NCBI GenBank assembly: GCA_003640385.1
Contig: RCAB01000038.1
Coordinates: 1-64,000, forward strand
DNA length: 64,000 nt
Source: Setaria digitata
Taxonomy: Eukaryota; Nematoda; Chromadorea; Rhabditida; Setariidae
Direction: 5' to 3'
Part shown: positions 25,168-36,213 of the stretch, one piece after another
How positions within the stretch are numbered: position 1 is the first letter of the stretch
How the letters are laid out: each line of letters starts with the position of its first letter
Made by a program: the position numbers and the translations under genes
Notes under the pieces: generated by a model
Told to the model about the DNA's origin: nothing
Database searches by the model: none
The model's input: only the letters and a program-made list of their open reading frames with translations

Positions 25168-27787
25168 CCTTGAACTTCATCGTTTGGTGAAATATCGAAA
25201 TTGAATTTTGTATTTATGAAATGGCTCGTTATTTCTGGACGATCTTAATTGTTAAGGAGGAAATCTTTTCAAGAATTCATTGCTAAGTTTGTGCTAGTCT
25301 AAGTGTGGTTTCTTTTTTTTTCGACTGCGTGTTTACTTTATCCAAGGGTTAATATTGCAATAATTCATTAAAATTTAACGACTTTAATGAGAAGACATAA
25401 GAAAGAATAAATGAAATGGTAGTGATGGAATATAGTCTTTTGTTTTTTTTTCCTTTTAACTGGCATGGGAAGAAAGGAGTATATTAACAGAAATTTTTGC
25501 TTTTTGTGATAAAGCAGTAAAAAAAAATTATCAGTACATTAAATATCAGTATTAAAATATCAGATACCATTGCAGCATTATCCTTCCGTTATATAGCACC
25601 GAGGTATAACTGAGGTGTATATATACGGCAGGTGAAAATTTCGAGAGTTACCGATTCATATAAAATAACTTCATGTCTCGATTAGCTTGCCGAGAATCTC
25701 TCTCCCAATCTAGTATGTATCATATTGTATTATATTTTCTTTAGAAAGTTTGTTTGACCCTTTCCGTTCCAAGCAACTAGCAGCAGTACTCTCGATGTCG
25801 CGCAGGAACCAAGTTATCACTCATTCCTTAACTGATCCACTTATTTATCGTCTATCTTTATTACTGTCGTTTTCATTTTAGTCTTAAGAATTAATGCTAA
25901 CTTGTGCTCGCGAGCAGGATAAGTGAGAGGCTCGTAAAGTTTACGTGTAGAAGACAGATAGCTCTCGTCTCCTGAGCCTCGTATTTCCACCCAAAGCAGC
26001 AGGAAAAAACGGTAGTACGTATAGTATACTGCTTATTAACAATGGCAAACTTACTTGTTACTTACGTGGTTACGTATTCTATCTCTTGAACTTGGAAAGG
26101 ACAAAAAGTCCAGATGATCTGTTTGATCTGGCATCATGAGCTAGGTTAGATAAGTGCTGGAAGATAAGACCATTGGACGGCTTGCAGGCGTCATAAATCT
26201 TCGACTCTACTGTTTCATGACTATGCTGCCATAACTCTATGCCTTTTCAAAACAGCAAAATAAATGGGAAAGTGGTCTTTGAAACTTTCAATTAAATTGG
26301 GATCCAAAACTTTTCACTTCTCATCCTTCAAGAATTGCTTGACAGAACTTGAATTGTACTGAAATACTTAATTTTAAGGACCGAAATTTGGATATTTTGA
26401 AAGTGATTCATACTTGAAGAATGGAACTTATGCCATTCTGGCAGGGCGATGAGAAAAATGTTGCAAAATGATTGTTGTATCGTGGATGTGATTCATTTTG
26501 AGTATCGTATGATCGATTGCTCTATACTTAGATTTATTTTCAAATTCAGCTGGAATTATTCAAATTTAATTTCAAGATATTCGAATTTGTTCTTAAAATT
26601 CATTTCTTTTCACGGTATGCAAGGAATGACTTCACTTAAAGCTGTAACCGAAGAATAGTTTTTCTCAAATAGTACTCATTCTCAAGTACCATTTTCATTA
26701 CTATTTTCCCTCACATAGTGGCTAAGGGGAAATCTTTTCAGATGACCCTTAAAATTAGTTAGCTCAAGAACGGACATAGTTCGATCCCAAAAAGTAACTA
26801 TCCTTTAATTTCCCCTAAGTAGTCCTGGTGAAGAGTATCTCATCACCAAAAACATAACTTCTTTCCCGTCACATTCCATTTTTTCCTTTTAAAATTGGAA
26901 ATATTTCTTTTTCTAACTGAAAGAATTCCATCCATCGCTCTTCCAGCTTGTTATACATCGCTCTTTTCAGGCTTTTGTCTTACTTATCTTGATGAATTCC
27001 ATTTATGAAGCTATAATTTGATAAAAGTCTACAGCTGTCCATTCCTGTTATCAGAGTGGTATAATAAATTAGTGATATTATCTGAAATCAAAGGACTTAG
27101 TCCAGTGAAACTTTCTAGTACCAGGTTTACTTTGCCCAGTTAAACTAACTTGTTAGTAAATTCTCAAGTACTTGCCCTTATATCTGCGGTTAAGTGTAAT
27201 TCTAAGTCATTGTTCTTCTGTAGTTTGCCCTTCAAACTAAACTAATTCCTGAACAGTGAAAAAAAAGTAATTGGGTATGTAGTTTGGTTTGAGTCCATTG
27301 TTGCAGTACTGTTAGAATTTCTTGGTTTGGACTGAAGCCTTCTGGAGATATGTCACGAATGGGCACTCTTGACATATACTTGGTCTTTGCTTGAAGCTAA
27401 CTCTCACCTTGGCTACTGTTAATGATAATTTCAGCCTCAGTTGCCTGCTGTATTCGTTTCCGTTTATTGAAAGAGAAGTCGTTTTAACCTGTCGTCACTT
27501 TGTGGTGGATTATTTTCACTTCCAATACAGTGTTCGGTTGTTTCTTTGAAGAAAGAGCCATTTCAGAAGAAGGAAATCCCTCAGGTGTGTGGCTGTTTTG
27601 TTCTGCATGTGTGCGTATTCCATTTCAAATTATGCCATATTTTTCATCGGTTAATTGGACACACAAACGAACAGATGCAACTGCAACCTTCTTTCTCTGT
27701 TTACTTCTCACCTCTTCTTTTTACTAATTAAGAAACCTTCTTCAAACAGCAATAAATAGCAGTACCAAGAGGACACGTGCGACAAAA

Positions 27788-30700
27788 ATGTCACCTCTGC
27801 TGCTTCTGTTGGTCACTTTTCTTGGTGAGTTATTTGTTGGTGTGGTGATAGTCGAGTATTCAAACACTCTCTATAATTGTCTGTGTTATCACAGTACTAT
27901 TCATCGAGTAGTTAAGCACTCCATCAAACCTAAGAATATTCTCTGTTTGAAGGCTTAATTATTTTTAGACCATTGTTGATTACGGAACTTACGTATACTT
28001 ACTAGTTCTCATCATTCTTTCATTTCCGATTGATTTTCAATTTTATGAAGAATTGTCCACTGATAGGTCACACATGTAATACAATCCTTGCTGGTGGCAA
28101 TTCGTTTGCACAGGGCAATTTGGCAGTCATTTTCAATGCTTCTTCAGCAAAATCCGGTGACGATTATCCTCTTAAGGCCAGTGTACCCGGTCTATGGTAG
28201 GTTTAAATTTTTTCTCCCATTTGTTTTCCGTCGATATTTTTCATGCCACGAATATTTGTTAATCTGAAATAAAATTGTAGCTGTCCACATCCCACATCTT
28301 TCTCATCTATGCTTTTGTTGACAAGAAAAAAATGAATTTGTTCAGAATGACGTCTCGGACAAATAAAAAATCAAAGTAAATTCAGATTTTGGTATTTTTT
28401 TCCATAAAAAAAACGAAATAAATGCTTGAATTGAAGGTATATTCTTAAAGTAGATTTAGAGACTAAGGATTTTCAACTAAATTTAAAAATTTCAACAAGC
28501 CTGGAAATGCCTTTTTGTCTTCTCTAGACAAGCTCAAACACTTTCTCGTCTTTTCCTACCTTCCAATATTCTTTTCAAGTTTTTATTTGAAAACTTTTAG
28601 TAATTCCGTCCTTCTATTTGCTGGCTTAAAGTAGGATGATATTGCACAGTTTTAATGAGATTCAGAGTCAGATCACCCCAATATCTAAAGAGATAATAGA
28701 ATTAAGTTTACTTTCTTTATTTCAGTCCAACTTGTGCAGATTAATTCCTATCAAAAAATTGTTCTTCAGGTGTCAGGCAATATCCAACCGGACTCAACAG
28801 TTGATGCCTATCAAAAGAGCTCATTTTGTTCGGGATTTGGATAAGGAAATTCTTCCAGCGCTTGTCAGCAATCAGACTCGAGCAATTTTGGAATTTGGCA
28901 ATACATCACTTTGGAGTGTGGGAAAATATCGCTGCGAAATTACCACTGAAGATGATGAGTTGGTGTGGGGATGGTTATTCGTCAATAGTAAGTTTTCCTC
29001 TTTTGCTGAAGATATTTAGGGGCGGAAATTTTTCTCCTACTTCGATTGCTAGATAAAGCGCTCAGATCAAATGTAATAAATATTTTTGTTCATCGAATTA
29101 ACAGTGATCATTTCAGTGCGCCCAGTCTTCCACGTAAATCATTCTAAGACATTGGAAGTAGTTGGAGATGATCACTTCCGTGTTAGAGCTTCCGTTCTTC
29201 GGGCAACCGAAGGCGAAACAGTGACACTAACTTGTCCAGTTCGAGGCTTCCCAGAACCAGTCACTCAGTGGTATAAAAATGATGTGCCTGTTGGTAAGTA
29301 TTACCCTGCTCGCAGGATTATTGCATTGATCCATAGGCCCTGCAATTTACAATTAGTTGAAGACCAGGTATTTTCCACTAAGGTCAACAGCAGAGATTGG
29401 CTGTTAAATGTTGTCGTAATTACATTAAATTTGTACTTGTCCATATTTTTCCACTGTCTGATGATATCTTTACAGCGTCCACAGAACAGGTGACCTTCTT
29501 GGAAAACGATTTGCAAATTGCGAAAGTTGAATTTGATGATGAGGGCATTTATTCATGTGTTGCACGGAATTCATTTTCTATAATTATTGACGGCAAAAGC
29601 ATTCTGTGGGAATCTCGACTGGATCGTGAACTTAAAGTGAAGAGTGAGTTACACTTAATGTGCCTCACTAATTCAAAAATTCAAAAAAATGTTTGCATTT
29701 AGATCGAAGAACTAAGTTTGCTTCCACTCCTATGCACTACAGAAGTCATCCTGTATTTTAATGCACTAACATTAAANCTCAAAAAAATTTTTGCATTTAG
29801 ATCAAAGAACTAAGTTTGCTATGCATCCACTCCTATGCACTACAGAAGTCATCCTGTATTTTAATGCACTAACATTAAAAATATTTAGCGAGTTTGATTT
29901 AAAGAAGGAAAAAAGTGGGAAATGAGAGACGGAGCGAAAGTCTTACGAAACTTTGAAGCCTGATGTAAGAAAGACGAAGAAGTAACTTGAAGAATTGGTC
30001 TTCACATTCTTCTTAAAATAAGTCAGTGGGGAATTTGTTTTATTGGAAGTTTCATTTTTTGGAAAGTATTGCGCTACTGGAGTTTTACATCGTCAGTGTC
30101 GAATATTTCGCCACTGTGCATCAGATTAGGTTAACTAGATAGAGAAGTAGTTGTAAGCCGGAAATATTGTGGAGATAAAAGCATCTGATGGAGTACCAAA
30201 AATGCGACTGGTCTTGAGCAAAAAAAAAAAACAACGAAGCTGAAGAACTAATGTATTTTCTCCCAAAATTCACATTTGTGAGAAGTTTACCGATTTTTAT
30301 TTCAACGAAAAGAGAAATTATTATGTTGTTTGCTTTGTTCAAAAAACCAACAGATGATTGAAACTAGTCATTTAGCTCCATAGTCTTGAAAAGTTGGCAA
30401 TGGATTTGATCAAGAATGGGAAAAGTATGTCAAAAGTTGTGTAATTATCACAGCCGTAGCAAGACAAAGGGAGACATTTTCTAAAACATAAAACGGAAGG
30501 TGCAAAACCATCTCGCACTGCTATAAATTGACATTCTCTTCATCAGTAATCAGAAATGAGAGTAGGAATTGTATTTGTGACTTTGACATGAACGGAAATT
30601 CATTTACGTTAACTTTTACTGAGTGATTCTAATTGAAGCTTTGCTTGTTGACTTTTGATTTGCAGCAAGAGCTGATGTGTGGATCTATAGATTATCAGTA

Positions 30701-31320
30701 CACTGCATCTAGAAGAGATATATTACATTAAATCAGTTCACTATGATAACAAAAACTGTCCAGTGACAGTTTTTGTTATCACAGTGAATTTCCCAAATCT
30801 AGCCGTATTTATTTAAATTTTACTACTGTGATACGATTTTATCGTTTTGAAATATTTAAAGTGGAATCTTCCATAGATAAATTACTTTACTGCTCACTTA
30901 ATTCTGATTTCCCAGGCTCATACAGATGGATTTATCCACTTATAGTTATCATTATTATGTTGTTGTTATTATTCATCATTATCTATGCTTGTTCGGCTTT
31001 CAATCGCTACAAAACATACAATGTCGAAAAGCGTGAGAAGTATGCATTTATCGAATTCATTAGTTCCTTTTCTACTGTTCAGTAATCGGAATCCATTTCA
31101 TTTTCTATATCAGGAAAGATTCAGGTCGTTTGAAAGAAGATATCGGAAAAAGGCTAGCTTCGCTGTCTTGAACTGATTTGTTGAATGCTTGATAAAGTGT
31201 CCTCTGTCTCATCTATCAGCCAAGTTTTGCAGACGGAAGAAGCGACAAGCAAATCGTGGATACCACGAGAATATATCACAACAGCAGCCAATACTAGGTT
31301 ATAATAATGAGCTGGAATAG
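27788..31320 (+). CDS. Transmembrane protein with two Ig domains (basigin/ZIG-1-like architecture)
   Basis: Seven exons: 27788-27824, 28127-28196, 28770-28987, 29117-29293, 29476-29643, 30916-31039 and 31233-31320, predicting 293 residues. It opens with a Leu-rich signal peptide (MSPLLLLLVTFL). The first Ig-like domain has a Cys in GLWCQAI and a partner in KYRCEI. The second has TVTLTCPVRGFPEP, the core Trp in TQWYKND and the partner Cys in GIYSCVARN, the D-x-G-x-Y-x-C signature of Ig folds. A membrane segment follows (WIYPLIVIIIMLLLLFIIIY), then a short cytosolic tail with a basic cluster. Such proteins act at the cell surface in adhesion or as transporter chaperones; the exact orthologue is not certain. 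All junctions are GT-AG and keep frame. For exon 2 the acceptor at 28126 is needed, because the nearer one at 28113 gives a stop. For the last exon an acceptor at 31219 would also read open but gives a less convincing tail. Confidence 0.83.
29701..29879. repeat. Duplicated intronic block flanking a single N
   Basis: Sequence starting AAGAACTAAGTTTGC and ending ACTAACATTAAA occurs on both sides of the N at 29777, the second copy carrying a small insertion. It lies within intron 5 of the Ig-domain gene, so the protein is not affected. It looks like an unmerged contig overlap. Confidence 0.8.
30737..30788. repeat. Long near-perfect hairpin (24-bp arms, 4-nt centre)
   Basis: Arm 30737-30760 and arm 30765-30788 are reverse complements at 23 of 24 positions, separated by CAGT. 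It lies in the last large intron of the Ig-domain gene, 127 bp before the membrane exon. Either transcript strand could form a strong stem. It could be a compact palindromic element, a small-RNA precursor or a recent inversion-type duplication. Confidence 0.85.
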
Positions 31321-33545
31321 AGCCAGATAAATGAATAGTAGGACGAAGTATTCTGGATGAATGCATTCTTCGGATTTCCTCTTTGCGCTATTGCCCGTTT
31401 AAAGAGCAACATTCGATCAGAAGGTATATGGGCTACTCATAAGGATTGCTTTAACATATTCTCTAATTTATTTCTACTGACACATAAATATTTCTTGATT
31501 AATTTGTGCCTCGAAGCTTTCGTCCTGTCCATTTAAAAAATTTTTAAATTAAAACTTCAAATCAAATGTGATATTCGTGTTAAATTGCACTAGTTTTTCA
31601 AAAATTGAATTGCAAAGTTTTTTCTACCTCGCCTCATTTCGATTGCCCAGTAGCTTCGGGTATCAGATCCAATTTGCCAGAAGAGATCTACGAAGTGGCT
31701 CATCAAGACTATTTCTATTTCTTTACATGTGCTCTCCAGCTGCTTATTTTTATGGTTTGAATTCGAAATTAGAGAGTTTTTCTTACTGCCACATATCACT
31801 ATTAATGTCATTTGCAAAGTTGTGTTTTGCATTTGATCGAAGTGCTTCTGTATCATGAGCTTTCTGAACCCCGAACTTTTTGTTTTGATGGTTTTCAGCC
31901 TTTTAAGCTTTTTTTTTTTTAATATTCTACATCTATGTATTCGATGTTAATGCGCTGTTTATCGCCCAGTTTTGCATTTGATTTTCAGTACCTTATATTA
32001 ATATTGATAAATCTCGAACTTTTCAGGTTACCAAAAGCTAAGGAAATAAGATTTAGAGTTGCTTGACTAACCATTCATTACAACTGATTCTCTATTTTTT
32101 ACAACTTAAGATCGCTAGTCTTACTACGAAGGTGACGTTTAAGTGGGAAAAGCACAGCGGTGAGGTGTTACTGCAGGGGGAGGTGGGGTTCGAAGGTAAG
32201 GTTAATAATTATTACCTATTCTGTGGTGTGCTGATCTTCATTTATTTAGGGCTTTTTTTTCTTTTTTATAAAACGGTATCTTCATGTTGTAGTTGCTGTA
32301 TACATATGCCAGTCAGTTTTCCAAGTATGGATCATTTTTCCGGTTGCTACAAAATTAGTCATGAAATTCAATGTGACTCTTTTGACACTTCTTTTGTGTA
32401 TAAATTGATTTATATTTTTCCTGCTGTTTCCATGATGTGCTCCTTTAACAATAAAGATTTTCTAAAACGTCTCAGTCCAACCAGAATGGAGAAAGAGAGT
32501 TTAAGTTTGTGTGTTCGAGTCGAGTTTCATATAAAAGTATTGAGGAAGACAAAATTCAGGGTGGAAAGGAAATCGGAAACTGTCCTTGTCCATTCCTATT
32601 GAGACAGTATTTAAAAAAATGAACGACAGGTGGTTGTCCGTTCACAAATTTCATTCGTGTTTTCCACGTAAAATATCATGGTAACTGGATCCGAGTTTTT
32701 TTTTTTTTTGCTCAGCTCTGGTCTTAAAATTCTTCTCGTCTTAAGTATATTTTGAACTGAAAAACAAACAGAGATTTAAGTTGTTCAGCTAGCAGAGCGA
32801 ACAAGTTTTCTTGCAAATGGTTTGCATAAGCTGTTGATAACTTCGTCGATTGCACAGTGATTCACGACAGTCTGAAGCCATATCCTGGCATTCCCAGATG
32901 TTCATCCCACTTTTTGCTTCGCCACTTGGGATTCGAGCAGGTAATCGATTACCTGAGGATTTTAAGCATTAATTGCAAAAAAAAAAAAAGAAATGATTGC
33001 GAGTACCTGAACTTTTAAATCTATTTTGATTCTAATTAGTTTCCATAAATTTGCGTCATGAACATTCTCCGAAACTTTCAGGAGTGTTTTTTAGAAGTTA
33101 GAAATGAAAGGAATTGGTAACGATTTTAATTGGGGTAACCTCTTTCCTTAAATTGATGTATTTTAAGCTTAACCTTTTTTTTCTCGTAAATTTCAATACA
33201 TCATGTAAAAGTCAAAGTTTAGTACTTCCGGAAAAACTGTAGGTATTGGTTGGTTGACACAGACCACACGTTTTCCGACATTCTCTTCTCATTAGATGAG
33301 CATAAGTTTGTTCACTGCACAAACGTTTTTTCCCTGAAATCCATCATACCATAATGATGGATTTGATTATTCAGGTAGAGGGATTAGTCAAGAATACTAA
33401 GGCATTCTAGACTGGAAAATAGTTCACAAATCGTTTAGCGAAATCCTTCGCATCATTTACTGTCGTCTATGCTAAAACTTAGAGCACTGGCCTGTCTGGA
33501 TTTGTTCCCTGCTATCTTCATTCCGTCTTCAAAGTTTTTTACTTT
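31321..33545. other. Intergenic between Ig gene and ShKT gene
   Basis: Contains the 3' region of the Ig-domain gene, though I see no clear AATAAA near the stop. A 179-codon plus-strand frame at 32063-32602 has no splice context, family signature or convincing composition; I leave it uncalled although its length is notable. A perfect 18-bp palindrome at 32938-32955 and an 11-bp inverted repeat at 33337-33364 are also present. Confidence 0.45.
32938..32955. promoter_or_regulatory. Perfect 18-bp palindrome containing TAATCGATTA
   Basis: CAGGTAATCGATTACCTG is its own reverse complement. The core TAAT-CG-ATTA fits the two-half-site (P2-type) pattern bound by dimers of paired-class homeodomains. 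It lies 1.4 kb from the start of the minus-strand ShKT gene, on its 3' side, and 1.6 kb downstream of the Ig gene. The palindrome is seen directly; regulatory use is inference. Confidence 0.4.
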
Positions 33546-34366
33546 TTAGAAATTGGATGAAATAATTATCAAATTGGAACCTTCACAGTCTGATGACGAA
33601 TCCATGCACACAGCTTGTTTCCAGCTCTTCGAAGTCGAATAAGTAATGAATGTAGAAGGCTTTACTGTTGTAGACTCTTCCGTCACCTCTTCCATTTCAG
33701 TGGTACTTCTTTCTAATTCGGAATAATCAGTACTTTCTGTTTCTTTCTCGTTTTCTACAATTTCTAAACCATCTTGTATTGATAAGCGGAATGTAATGAA
33801 CAGTGCAACTTCATGGACACTCATCTTTTGCATCAATTATCACTGAATTTACGAGCTTTGTAGGCATACCTATATCAGTTTCCTCTTCATTTTCGTCCAT
33901 TTCTACCACCTCATCTTCTCGACTATCTTCACACAAATTGCAAGTCCTGTAAGTTAGATCAATTGACACAAATTTGCTTGCTCTGCCCGAAATGATTTTT
34001 GAATCATTGAATGGAGATTTTCAAGTGAACAAAGAATGGAGGAGTTTTATGATTGTAATTCTTGCTAAAACAGCTTGCCTTTCTCCCTCTATCTTACTAA
34101 AAATTAAAAATACACGAATAATTCCGAAATAAGTGGTTCATTAGACAGGAAGATAAACATAATCATATTCAACAAATATGCAGTGCATACTTCTTGCAAA
34201 GTGATTGCATCACAGTACGAAATGCATTACTTTGGCACAGATGACTTCTCCGCTTACACTGTAGTGATTTATCTGCACAGGTAATTTTAAACTTTTGGCC
34301 GTTATCAGCTGTCGAAATGATAAGTAATGCTAGAAGCAATAAGCAATGATCCAAAGTGTAGCGCAT
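33546..34366 (-). CDS. Small secreted protein with one ShKT domain and acidic tail
   Basis: Three minus-strand exons, 34366-34191, 33946-33870 and 33772-33546, predict 159 residues with GT-AG junctions in phase. A signal peptide (MRYTLDHCLLLLALLIISTA) is followed by a single six-cysteine ShKT module. The spacings between its successive cysteines are 6, 6, 12, 3 and 2 residues, with the usual Asp two residues after the first Cys; the last two cysteines come from exon 2. ShKT modules are abundant in secreted nematode proteins and astacin proteases and may bind ion channels or other surface proteins; that family fact does not make this a toxin. The rest is a Glu/Asp/Thr/Ser-rich tail, with two further cysteines near the C-terminus. 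I chose the ATG at 34366 because it starts the signal peptide; an in-frame ATG at 34387 would add seven residues. Confidence 0.75.
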
Positions 34367-35024
34367 TTTTTGAAGGGAAAATGTCAATAAATTTGATATC
34401 GTCCAGTGATAACGATAACGATGAAAGCAGCGATGAGGAAATTGCTCGTCAGATGTTGACAGTATTAAGAGTGACCCGACATATCCAGTAAAGATACACT
34501 TAAATATGTTTATCTGAATAACAATCGAAGAAGATAAGAACTATTTTCGAGTGGACCACCAAATCACCAAGCACTTCTCTCCACTCTACTGCTGTCCACT
34601 TGTTGACTTTAGTGACCATCGGATTTAGTTAACAACTCAATTTTTCTGCGATTTATTTCCTCCACCATTTGTATATTACTTTTTTCAGTATAGATTTTCA
34701 ATGTCGAGAGTGAACATCGAGAGTGTATTGCTTGTTTCCAAAGGCTAAATCGTAAAAACTCATTGCTGTTGACCTACACAAAGAAACAGATATGCTTAAT
34801 TTAAATTGACAAATATTTTAAAGATATTTAAATTTATTTGACAAATATTTCTAATAACAATGTGAAATTACAATTATACCTTTCCAAAGAAGTTTATGCA
34901 ATGTGGCTTATTCTCTCCCATTAACAGCATTTCAAGCTGAATACTATAAAGATTATATACAATTAATCAGTGCACTGACCTATGACTTTTGACCCTTACG
35001 AATCTTACTCAGTTGTTAATTGCA
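34367..35024. promoter_or_regulatory. Divergent intergenic region between two secreted-protein genes
   Basis: The starts of the minus-strand ShKT gene and the plus-strand C6-like gene face away from each other across 658 bp, which could hold promoters for both. A possible acceptor (CTTACTCAG) ends 15 bp before the plus-strand ATG. No TATA box or specific factor site stands out. Confidence 0.4.
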
Positions 35025-36113
35025 ATGGATTGTCAACCGCTACGTCTCTATGAGTTACTTTTTATTTTGCTTTTCTTGCCTTTAACTTCAACATTTGATC
35101 CGAACTTTCTATCCATTAAATTAACTAGATTGAAAGCAAAACGATTTTCCGATGATTTGTTGGATCCAGAATCACAGACAGTTGTCTTCAAAAGAGATAC
35201 CGGTTCGGAACTTGGTGAAAATCCCGAAATTCATGCACAACTTGGTTAGCACTTTTTTCATCTTCCGGAGCAACTGTTCGACCTCTCAACTTTATCAACT
35301 GGCGCCTTTGTTTATTTATTTACTTGGAAAAGATGAGAAATGGTTATGCATGATTTTCTTTTCTTTACTCATTTGTAATTCCAGCGAAAAGAGAAGACAG
35401 TAGTCCCGAGTGTCACCAGTGTAAAATTCTGATTCCGATCAGCTCCTTCTGGAACTGCCCAATCTTTATCAAAGAACTGCAGTGTCAACCTTACACGATT
35501 GAATTTACTAATACGGGATGTCTAACTGCTAATGTGACCTGCCCGGAGCCAAATTTATCGGATAAAGCCTCGGCTTCCTATCTTAGTGCCGTTGCATATG
35601 ATTTAATTAATCAGTAAATTTATACTTGCTATATTTTTCCTTTTTTCTATGAAATTAAAACATTAGAAATAAATAAATGCAAAATAAAGAGCAGAACTGC
35701 ATCGAAAAAGTTAAATTCAGTTGATATCTTCGCAGTAATTATATTACAATAAAAGTTATTTATTTCTGTTTCCAGAGAACATGTCCTTCACATTCTACAG
35801 TATGGTAAAGATGATGTAATGANTTGATATCTTCGCAGTAATTATATTACAATAAAAGTTATTTATTTCTATTTCCAGAGAACATGTCCTTCACATTCTA
35901 CAGTATGGTAAAGATGATGTAATGAAGGACAGTGATAGTTTTGATATCGAGAATCCTCATCCTGGACGTGGTTTTCACGCACATCTGTTATGTGATGATT
36001 TTCGAAGATGGATACTCTTTGCTAATGATCGAAAATATGACATTGATTCACTATTCTGTTTGACAGTTCATATGAATCAACTGGATCTTATAAGAGATTT
36101 ATTTCCTGTATGA
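35025..36113 (+). CDS. Secreted Cys-rich protein, C6 (DUF281)-like, 227 aa
   Basis: Three exons, 35025-35244, 35385-35613 and 35879-36113, joined in phase with GT-AG introns. The N-terminus (MDCQPLRLYELLFILLFLPL and following TSTF) looks like a signal peptide. Exon 2 carries a compact cysteine module: CHQC, then Cys residues in FWNC, LQC, TGC and VTC, with an I-x-F-T-x-x-G-C-x-x-x-x-V-x-C pattern that resembles nematode C6 domains; I am not certain of the family. Exon 3 is hydrophilic, with HPGRGFHAHLLCDDFRRW and a final DLFPV. An assembly duplication places a second, partial copy of exon 3 at 35776-35822 just before the N; only the downstream copy reads through to the stop. The ATG at 34989 is in frame upstream but would bury the signal peptide. 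Confidence 0.65.
35720..35924. repeat. Duplicated ~103-bp block flanking a single N, covers an exon start
   Basis: Sequence from TTGATATCTTCGCAG through the intron end and the first 46-47 bases of exon 3 is present on both sides of the N at 35823, differing at one position in the polypyrimidine tract (CTGTTTCCAG versus CTATTTCCAG). An automatic gene predictor could take it for two exons. Confidence 0.85.
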
Positions 36114-36207
36114 TTCAAGCTTTTATTCAGCTAAGAATTTCATTAATTACTTAATCAGGCTATGAACAGTTTTAAATTCTGTATATGTGCAACATGTGCA
36201 ACCAATG

Positions 36208-36213
36208 AATAAA
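36208..36213 (+). terminator. Likely polyadenylation signal AATAAA of the C6-like gene
   Basis: A canonical AATAAA lies 95 bases after the stop codon of the C6-like secreted-protein gene and is the first such hexamer downstream. Confidence 0.55.

Larger units (their letters stand above)
9251..27787. other. Long intergenic tract without a supported gene
   Basis: About 18.5 kb between the minus-strand 1148-residue gene and the plus-strand Ig gene. It is AT-rich with many poly-A and poly-T runs. The ORFs present are short, and several come from simple repeats. Two coding-like scraps were noted but not called: a minus-strand start at 16167 with 18 codons before a GTAATT donor, and a 23-codon frame near 10896. 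It also contains microsatellites, a 14-bp hairpin at 18358-18390, a 30-bp direct repeat at 24597-24677 and a duplicated segment around an N at 25065. It may be regulatory DNA or long introns of genes whose exons I failed to see. Confidence 0.45.

Noticed and set aside
28636..29493. Three long plus-strand frames around the Ig exons
   Set aside because: They contain real exons extended into introns; replaced by the spliced seven-exon model.
32063..32602. Plus-strand 179-codon frame
   Set aside because: Long for this composition but lacks splice context, recognisable domains or coherent composition; T-rich DNA can produce such frames.
32920..32960. Possible tRNA-like TTCGA-containing segment
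   Set aside because: No acceptor stem or anticodon arm; the sequence is explained by the 18-bp palindrome.
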